Shown here piece by piece: positions 1 to 64,000 of a stretch of DNA of 64,000 nucleotides (position 1 is its first letter; the number at the start of each line of letters is the position of its first letter). This stretch comes from Strongylocentrotus droebachiensis (lineage: Eukaryota > Echinodermata > Echinoidea > Camarodonta > Strongylocentrotidae): contig JAVYIG010005404.1 in NCBI GenBank assembly GCA_035222895.1, positions 1-64,000 of the forward strand. Direction: 5' to 3'. Under the pieces are notes generated by a model. It was not told where the DNA came from, did no database searches, and was given only the letters and a program-made list of their open reading frames with translations. The position numbers and the translations under genes are program-made.

Positions 1-485
<485 letters not shown>

Positions 486-3470
486 TAAATCCTTGTAATT
501 TTAGTATGTATGTGTTTGTGTGCTAGCTGTAATGGTATATACAAAGGCGCTTGCTACATTAGTCAGCAGTTAATTTTGTTACAGTCTTTGGTATTTACAG
601 TCTTTGGTACTGTACCTCTGCATACCTTACCACAAGTACATTTCTGCATTTCTTATTTCCATCTGAATCTGAGATATTCACAGGTTCTATCCACATAATA
701 TTGTGTCTTAAAAGAATATCACATATATGTAAGGAAATAAGTTAGTCCTTCCAAATTCATTCCTTCCTATGCACAACGTTATTACTGGCTTTTAGTACTT
801 TTAAACCATTTTTTTAGTATTGCTGTTTCTAGTTTTAGAATAGTTGGTAGTTATTAAGAAATGCCTTTATGTTATTTTCATCTCCCCATCCCAGTAATTT
901 TAATTGCAATGAACATTGCAAGCTATTTGTTTAAAATGTGCTTGACGAAAAAAAAGATGCACCACGGCAGGCTTGATAGTTGATAGGGGTCTGTACCATG
1001 GTTTACGGACCTTCCACTCACCCGAGTACATCAGAGATGTATATGGTTAGGACAATCATAATAACTATCTTCCAGTCTATACTACTCCCCTAGGACATCT
1101 ACCTCTTGAACCGTTACATCTCTCTTTTAAAGAAACTACCCCCAAAGTTTCTGGTATAAATTATACCACTCTTTGATATTCAGTACCTCCTACTCCTAGT
1201 TAGTTGTTCATGATGTTTTAAGGGGCAGTTGTTAGAAGGGAGGGCTAATTGTCCAATCCCTGGGTTCAACCTATTGTGACACACAGTCAAAATAAGGACC
1301 ACAGTGCAGTGTGTGCCATAGACGGAGCTAATCATATAAAATACTAAAACATTCAATTTTTTTTTCATTGAGGCTAACAGGGTGAAATCTGTTGATACAT
1401 GCCCACTTGAGCGAGCTGCCGTACTTGTACTCAACTATGGATGTTGTTATCTCAACGTTCGGACCAACTCTTAATCAAAGGATATTCCTTTTAAAAGTAT
1501 ATGAATTTGAAGTTTAGACAAGAGCTTACATATTTGATGAGTGCTAATGATATTTTTTACGGTGTAGGTCAACATAACTGATTGTGTTTTGATCTAACCA
1601 TGCTTTGACCTAGACTGCATGTCATTTTGTCTTTTATATTTATCTGATTGAAATTAAGATGTGTTCGACTGAGCCATCAAGTAATTGGGCTACTTATGAA
1701 AAATGATGCACCACTGTCAACCTGAAATACAGGATGAAGAGTTTTCTTTTGTGGTGGAAAACAAACGCAGTTCTTATTGATCCATTTGTAGAGGATTTAC
1801 TCATCTTACTGAAGTTTTGGTGCCAGAATGTGGATTGTGATAGGTAAATATTTTATAATACATGTATGTTTCATATTGTGTACTGGTGTGCTTAGGCACT
1901 AAATTAACTTGTTCTACAAACAGTTTAACATTTCTCTCATAGTTTGAGTAATTTTTCATGTCTAGTTAGTAATTACATTAGCATTATTGAAAAATATTTA
2001 TTTTAGTTGTTCATCATTAATGAAACATGTATATTTATTCCTAAGTATACGTTGTATCTATTATTTTGTGCTTATACATCTACCTATCTTTCATAAAAAA
2101 AACAGAAGAGAATTAAGTTGAACTCTAATTTGATATATATACCCGGTATATAGTTCCCACTGCAGTATGTGCATGTACAAATACTGTACTACATGTACAT
2201 GTACGCCTCCCTACACTATATATCATCCGTTGAGAGCCAGAATGATGTCAACTTTGTTGAAAGTTTGCTGTAGTGCCCTTCTTTCCGGCTCTTAGCAGGC
2301 AATGTTTGGTTTAAGTCAGATTCACAATTTATTATATCTTTTTAAAGCCTTTCTATAGAACCCGACTGACCATATTTCAGTAGATCCTGAATGTGATATT
2401 GTTACTTTTAGCAACAATGTGTGGAGATAATATTCTTTTATATCCATCTGGATTTTCCGTTCAAGAGGGAGTTCAGAATCTTATTTTTTAATGACAAAAA
2501 ATGCTATTATTGGCTGCCATTTAATACATGGACCATAGCTGTTTTCATTTAGTTGTAAACGTGGACATCTACTATTGAAAGTGTTCTTTTTTCACCAAAT
2601 GATTTGTTGTTGAAAGATTTTATGCTCATTCAGATTTTTGGATTTTTAGTATACCACATATATGTAATGAATAATGTTTTTGTAAGATTTAACTTCTGTA
2701 GAGATGACTGACTTTTTACTTGTCATTTTTACTTTCATGTTTCTTCTGGTATTAGTTTTTATGTTTTAATTCGATGCACTTTGCTTATTTTCTGTTCATG
2801 AAGTTTTATGCACAGATTTTTCAGGGTACATTTCCTAGATGTTTTTTGTCTGCCTATTTATCCTTGGTGCTCTTAGTTTTAGTATTTGGTACACAAAAAG
2901 TCAAAAACCTCTTTGCACAAATTTGTTGAGATGGTCGATGTATACTATAGTGTCACCTCTTATAATTGACAATGTTAAATTGTGATGTAGATTCTAAAAG
3001 AAATATTCCTTTTAATCCATTTTAATTTATTCACGAGTATGTATAGAAACAGTTGCATATGTGTATTGACCATCATTGTTTTACCTACCGGTACATGAAA
3101 ATAGATTTGTTTAGTGCTGTTGGTAGTTTTGGTACTTTGTAGTCTGACCCTTTGGGGCAAGGAAAATTAACATGAATCTTTATACAAGTGATTTGTCACT
3201 TTATGAGTTTGTGATATGTCTTTGAAGAATTTTGCTGCATTGTTTTAGATTTTGCAAGACAAAAATGGAGAGGTATGCGAATTTGAAAGAAAATGTATGT
3301 TACACATGTACATACCTAAAAGAAATGCAGAATGTATGTAATAACTAAAGTGTTATTGACTGATGCAATACTAGTTGTGATGGACTGAGCAATACTCTTC
3401 CAGTAAATATTAATAGTTGTAAATGGTTATATTTAATAATTAATAAAAACAAACTTTATTAAAATTTAGT
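486..3470 (+). other. Probable 3' UTR and downstream flank of the TMEM229B-like gene
   Basis: No convincing coding exon is present. The sequence is AT-rich with scattered T-runs. It could be one long 3' UTR ending near the AATAAA at 442 bases past position 3000, but transcript evidence is needed. A degraded inverted-repeat element lies at about 2231-2300. Confidence 0.4.
3442..3447 (+). terminator. Candidate polyadenylation signal AATAAA for the TMEM229B-like gene
   Basis: AATAAA is followed within about 40 bases by GT-rich sequence (TTAGTGTTATGTTGT), the usual arrangement for cleavage and polyadenylation. In AT-rich DNA this hexamer is common by chance, and the implied 3' UTR would be about 3 kb. 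Confidence 0.3.
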
Positions 3471-3743
3471 GTTATGTTGTATCCAGTTGTGAGTAGAATT
3501 GATTTTTGATCTTCATCATTCTAAAGCATTCACTGTTTCAAAATGATATAATAGCAAAATATGAATTAGGAGTAGGTTGGTGAATTGTTAGGTCAATCAA
3601 AAATGGGAATAGTAAATCATAAATAAAGTAAAACACTGAATGTTAATTAAACTTATTTTAGTATTAAAACAAAGGGAAATTGCTAAGAAATTAAGGGAGA
3701 AAGGAAAGGTGGGAAAAAGGAAAATATGAGAGATTGAGAGAGA

Positions 3744-3786
3744 GGGGGGGGGGGGGATGAATATAGCTGGATCAGGGGGGGGGGGG
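3744..3786 (+). repeat. Two poly-G runs
   Basis: Runs of 13 G (3744-3756) and 12 G (3775-3786) are separated by 18 bases and preceded by a short GA tract. They could form a G-quadruplex, and they are also likely places for assembly or length errors. Confidence 0.85.
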
Positions 3787-5014
3787 ACATCTGTTTTTAA
3801 AAGCCCCAACTTTAATTTGAGTATCACAAAAGAGATGTCCCTTCAAGACCAACACAGCTGTAATGAGAGTGTTCGTGCACCTATGTTCTCTAAGTCCAAG
3901 ACTAAAAGTGGGCGTTATTAAAATAAAAAAAATGCCTTGAAGACCTTGTGTCATAATTTTGTCTTGTGTATTTGCAATAATTATCAAAATATCTTATCAT
4001 CATCGACACAACAAAATTAACCCCATTATCATCATCGTCGTCATCATCATCTCCACTGCCATATAAAATATCAGACAATTACTGTATTCACTGTTATCTC
4101 TCACACAAAGCCAATTTTAATTAACTCTCAATCTCACACAAAAACACGCAACTAAAGACGGTTATAATTTCACTTGAAACAATCGATCTGTATTTTTCAT
4201 CATAATAATAAGCACACTCGTGACACACAACTGATTGAAAATGAAAATCATAAAATGAGATTACAATTTAACGACAACAAAATCTAAATTGTACTATCAA
4301 TGGGCAAAACAACAAAAAGAAATATTACATTCATAATAGCACCTTGCCCTGATGATAAATAAATATGAAATACTGTAAATACAAACAAACTAAATGGCAA
4401 ACAAATAACAAATACACTCTCTCAAAAAGTAACTTTTAATCACCAACATAATCTAATTGAGATTCAGGAATACATCCTATTGGCCGGTGAGTTTAGAACT
4501 CTTTTCATATTAAATAAATACATCTCAAATTAAATACAAATGTCTGGAAGCATGTATTTTTGTGAAATCCAGAATACAAATAGTCGTTTCTCTACACTAT
4601 ATACAAGTACATGTACATATCTTCTATCTGTATACTCATTGAAAATAGGTTCTGTACAAATGGAATGTTTTAATAAATAAGAGATTAATCATTGATGATT
4701 GTAAAGGATACTACACGTCATTTATCATCTCGCATTTCAAAGAGTTGGCAGTAACGGTTTGTGCATTACAAAAGAAGAGTCAGAAATTGAATACCAGTTT
4801 AGCTGAACAACAAATGGGTGAAAGGACGTTCCTTTACAATAACAAAATAAATGTCCATTCACTGCCGATTGCCATGACCTATTTTGAATACTTTATGGTT
4901 GATAAGTGTATACACAAACAGCGTACTTTATATTTCTTTTATTCATGATTCAATTTGACCGCACTCCTTTTATTTTTTATAGAGAATCGGATGGTTGAGA
5001 GGAAGAAGGACATT

Positions 5015-5228
5015 CACTATAAACATGACTGACAAAGAAAGCGGACAAAATATACAGTTCCTCAAGTAGACAAAGGAACATCCCTTCACTGCTATTATGT
5101 AAAAAGGTGAATATGCATGTGACACCTGTTCTACACATTTTTACATAATAGCAGTGAAGGGATGTTCCTTTGTCTACCTGAGGAACTGTATATTTTGTCC
5201 CCTTTCTTTGTCAGTCATGTTCATAGTG
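5015..5228. mobile_element. Long inverted-repeat (hairpin) element, MITE-like
   Basis: The left arm (about 5015-5108) is repeated in reverse complement at about 5137-5228 with only a few mismatches, for example TCACTATAAACATGACTGAC against GTCAGTCATGTTCATAGTGA. The arms are about 90 bp with a loop of about 28 bp. There is no coding capacity. The near-perfect arms suggest a young foldback element, or a hairpin able to make small RNAs if transcribed. Confidence 0.8.
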
Positions 5229-5247
5229 ATTACCTCTGTGTAAAGGG

Positions 5248-5430
5248 TATACACCGATTCGGTTTGGGGGTTTTATGTACCTGCCCGCCGGTGGCAGCGC
5301 TATAACTGGGGGGCTTCTCCGATGCGCTGCAATGCAATGTAAGCTAGCTAGCTGCAGTCAGACGCCCCCCAGTTATGGCGTCACCTTATGAGGGCGCACT
5401 TCCACCAGAAGTCGCCCGAATCGGTGTATA
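5248..5430. mobile_element. MITE with TATACACCGATTCGG terminal inverted repeats
   Basis: The left end TATACACCGATTCGG (5248) matches the reverse complement of the right end CCGAATCGGTGTATA (ending 5430). A second internal pair (ATAACTGGGGGGC and GCCCCCCAGTTAT) extends the hairpin. It is GC-rich against its surroundings and 183 bp long. The flanks (GTAAAGGG on the left; ATACCCTTCTGGCTCT on the right) resemble the two halves of the CCAGAAGGG palindromic family, so it may have inserted into such an element. Confidence 0.75.
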
Positions 5431-5510
5431 GGATAAATACCCTTCTGGCTCTGGAAAGATGAAGTATCTGAAAAGCTTGTTGTACATTTATGAAAATATA
5501 TAAAATATCT

Positions 5511-5672
5511 GTATTAAGTAGAATTTGTTGCATTGTAAATGCATTAGCAGACGGTTTATCAAGAAATTAATGTCATGATAGGTGATAATATATCATTGTC
5601 TGTATAAGTAGAATTAGTTGCATTGAATATGTATTTGCAGACGGTTATCAAGAAATTAATGTTATGATAGAG
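5511..5672. repeat. Local tandem duplication
   Basis: A block starting GTAGAATTTGTTGCATTG and continuing through GCAGACGGTTTATCAAGAAATT occurs at about 5518-5577 and again at about 5609-5669, roughly 91 bases apart, with modest divergence. Confidence 0.7.
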
Positions 5673-6975
5673 GAACTTGGTCATGATTCATCAATTAAAT
5701 AAAAGTACTTTGACTCATTCAACATCACAGTAAACTAAATTCTACATCCTTCAAAACATGCATTATAATGAGTAGAAAAGTTGCTTTTCATGTTTGATTT
5801 TATTTGTAGAAAATCAGAAGTATCAACAACAGTAGAAAAAAAGGATAACATTAGCTAGTTTCTTACATATTGAAAAGAATTGATTGATTCTATGATTCCT
5901 ACAATTCATTTTACATCTCAGCTGCCAATATCAAGGTGATTGTAAGAGGTTGTTCTGAAATTCATTGACGTAAATATTGTCAATAATATAAATAACTTTC
6001 AGAAAATGAATGACAAAATTCATATAATTGTACTATATAAATGTGTTATAATCACTTCGTCATGATGCTCATTAATAAACCTTTCTGTCATCTGTTTAAA
6101 CTGCATTAATTTATTTTCACCCAACTTTTGAAAACCCAATAATTTTTTTGAATATAGCATCATAAGACATTAAACTATCGGTATACTTTTCATAGCAAAT
6201 ACTAGTAGACTCGTTCTCAAATATGAAAATTGAATTTTTTAATTTCTTCATACTGTACAACTTATAGAAAAGATGTTAATGTAGAAAACTTTCAAATAAT
6301 GGAAGCTTAAACTTTGTTCTACTTTGTTCTAATATTGCATTTTTAGTTCAGCTGATTTCAAACAATACGATATTCTGTCAGTTACGTATAAACGGAGGTA
6401 AATGCTTGACAAAAAATTTGATCTGAAAGCTAGTTATTATGAACTCTAAAGAAATATATACCCTGTCAGAATATTTCTCTTAATCTATAAAGAACTATTT
6501 TTCCATTGCTAATTACAAATTGATATATCACTGTTTGTATTTTGTTTCCCTTCTTTTTCATGTGTCCAGGTGAATTGAATATGATATGCTCCATAGAAAC
6601 TACTATTTCTTTAATTAACCTTCACTATTCAATGTCCTAACAGGATGTGCAAGGTAACAAAATTCTAATTGTAATTCCATTTCAATATTCCCATATGTCA
6701 GCTCTGATTGAATACATCATTTTTGACCTATTCAATGAAATTTTCTATGTTGCATTGATTCATATTATCTCTAAATAACCTAAGGTAGCTACCTAAATAT
6801 ATGTTTCCATTCTACATTTTGATGTTTAGATCTATAAGCAAATGCTAGTTTCCTACCACTAAATTCCATGGCAAGTTAAATAATCAAGTTGTTTCCATTA
6901 TGTTGCTTGAAAGATTGCTTGAAATAGAGCATAATTGATTAAAGAAAGATGAGCTGGCAATCATAAATATTTATT

Positions 6976-7020
6976 AGTTCATGAATATTCATTAACCATA
7001 GTTCATGAATATTCATTAGC
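6976..7020. repeat. Direct repeat of AGTTCATGAATATTCATTA
   Basis: The 19-mer occurs twice about 25 bases apart. The core TGAATATTCA is palindromic. No function is evident. Confidence 0.7.
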
Positions 7021-7129
7021 CAATTATCACATTTAGTCAGGGATGGTGCTTCTATTCAACCAGTCAAGAATAGAGATAGATTAAAGGCTGAATAAATCCT
7101 CCACTTCGAATTGGCAACTGTCATATTGT

Positions 7130-7135
7130 TTTATT
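7130..7135 (-). terminator. Candidate polyadenylation signal for the kinesin gene
   Basis: Read on the - strand this is AATAAA, about 1.1 kb after the stop codon at 8235. Another lies near 6968. Both are weak calls because the region is AT-rich. Confidence 0.2.
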
Positions 7136-7859
7136 TCACTGTTACTTGAAAGCCAAAAAATGACTGTTCATACCGAAAGATGGAGAAAGATATCAAGATG
7201 AAAACACCTCCCTTCATCTATATAAAATATTCATAGGTAGATGATGAAGTTGACATAATTTAAGGTAAATTCCCCAAAGGGATGCATTGAACTTTTAGTG
7301 GCAGAACACACCCATTTCTCAGCAAGGCGCACTAACTTTCTGATACCATCAAAGGTTTTCAAACCCTTTCAAGGTTATGCGAGGTTAAATGTCATACTTC
7401 ATGTTCAACAAAGATTGTAATATTCATGACAAAGATGTGAGGTGGCATTATTTAAAAACCAGTGATGCTCTCGAGAGCAAGTGTGCACAAATATAGCTAT
7501 AGCTACAGGGTGTATTGAGGGCTGGTTTACTGTATATTACAGAAGTGGTATAGGTAGCTGGCAGCTCAGGAGCAAAATGGTTGAACAATGGTACTTGCGT
7601 AGTTACAAACTTGCATTTGACGGTTAATCTTTTTAGCATGAAGGCACAACTGGTGATTGATGTACAAAAAGTGTTGATGTTCTTTAGGTTGAAGATCACA
7701 GCGAGGTGGAAGTGAACAATATGTCTCTCACATGGGCAGTAGCTAGGCTGCTCTGCGCCCTGATGATACTGCTCGAGTCACAGGTCACGAACCTTGGATT
7801 ATTTATAGCAGTGAGAAAGAGAGAAAATTTCTCACATCATGTGCATTATGGGCAGGTGG

Positions 7860-8042
7860 TGGATGAGAGCCCTGATAGATGTACATGCAGGTGTGGGTCC
7901 CGGAAAATGCTCCTCAAATCTACTTTCCGAAGGGCCAGCTGGTTACATGAGGATATGTGTCCATGAGTTTGGGATGAAGGTCAACATGCATCAGGATTAG
8001 TGAAACTGCATGATATCGAGTCAACACTCTGGACGATGTGCT
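7860..8042 (-). pseudogene. Possible third, decayed copy of the START exon end
   Basis: Reading on past the TAA of the 8043-8234 relic, HVDLHPKLM resembles DLQPKLI and, after a frame change, VDLRSI resembles ADLRNM at the right spacing. The match is too short to be sure. Confidence 0.25.
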
Positions 8043-8234
8043 TTAGATCCGCTTAGATAGGCAGTGCCTGCTGCTAGGAGTATTGATAATTAGCTTCAGT
8101 CGAAGTTCACCTCGATGATTTATCTGTGAGAGGTGGCCGGAAAAAAAGAAGTACTTCATATCTCCATTCTGCGAAGGTTGAATGCAGGATCCAGCCATGA
8201 TGACTAGCTCCGCCTCTAATGGGTCTTGAGTCAA
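8043..8234 (-). pseudogene. In-frame tandem copy of the terminal START exon's C-terminal half, 3' of the stop
   Basis: The 63 codons after the TGA, in the same frame, read LTQDPLEAELVIMAGSCIQP, then HLSQINHRGELRLKLI and PSSRHCLSKRI before TAA. It lines up with EVLLAGYSIQP, HLSRVNLQGDLQPKLI and LSSR of the real exon with about 20 of 46 matches. There are no stops or frameshifts despite strong divergence. It would be 3' UTR unless the stop is read through or an alternative acceptor is used. Confidence 0.75.
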
Positions 8235-63960
<55,726 letters not shown>

Positions 63961-64000
63961 CTAGGGAGGGAGGAGGAAATTTGATGCAGTTTAATGCAAA

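Larger units (their letters stand above)
3471..8042. other. Intergenic region between convergent genes
   Basis: No gene seen. It contains paired poly-G runs (3744-3756, 3775-3786), a long hairpin element (5015-5228), a second inverted-repeat element (5248-5430), a tandem duplication (about 5511-5672) and a short direct repeat (6976-7020). The far right part (about 7850-8042) may hold a third, very decayed copy of the terminal START exon read on the - strand. Confidence 0.6.

Noticed and set aside
7706..7966. 86-codon + frame next to the terminal exon
   Set aside because: Opposite strand of the suspected decayed START copy; no domain seen.

Overview
The window is animal nuclear DNA: compact coding exons with GT/AG boundaries sit in AT-rich introns full of simple repeats and small inverted-repeat elements. 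I see no bacterial-style genes and no RNA genes. The host is most likely a non-vertebrate deuterostome, and a sea urchin or another echinoderm fits best. That assignment rests on protein resemblance (TMEM229B and STARD9 families), intron size and repeat style, so it is an inference. No alignment was run.

Two protein-coding genes converge tail to tail. At the left edge (1-485, + strand) is the final coding exon of a TMEM229B-like membrane protein, followed by a long AT-rich 3' region. The rest of the window (about 8.2-64 kb, - strand) is one very large gene, a STARD9/KIF16A-type kinesin. Its first motor-domain exons lie beyond base 64000. I could join 21 exons whose reading phases agree at every junction. 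In transcript order they run as follows: second half of the kinesin motor (63960-49794), neck and linker helices (48336-46406), FHA domain (45625-42943), a basic and coiled-coil segment (33030-31506), one giant 14,897-bp exon (30802-15906) encoding about 4,965 mostly disordered residues, a Ser/Pro-rich exon (15567-14925), and five exons that build a C-terminal START lipid-binding domain (12887-8235). The visible part is about 5,945 residues. Known family members suggest a microtubule-associated, probably centrosomal motor with a lipid-binding tail.

The non-coding sequence holds the more unusual material. In the intron after exon 53034-53207, the 3' edge of that motor exon together with its 5' splice site has been copied at least eight times into a tandem array, leaving a ladder of decoy splice donors. 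Directly after the stop codon of the terminal START exon lies an in-frame, uninterrupted, diverged copy of that exon's C-terminal half. A third exon, encoding the end of the FHA domain, has a partial copy in its own upstream intron. Three tiny phase-preserving candidate microexons (21, 30 and 36 nt) have good splice consensus. At least four families of inverted-repeat (MITE-like) elements recur, one leaving about eleven traces in 64 kb. There are several minisatellites and long purine-rich tracts with G-runs.
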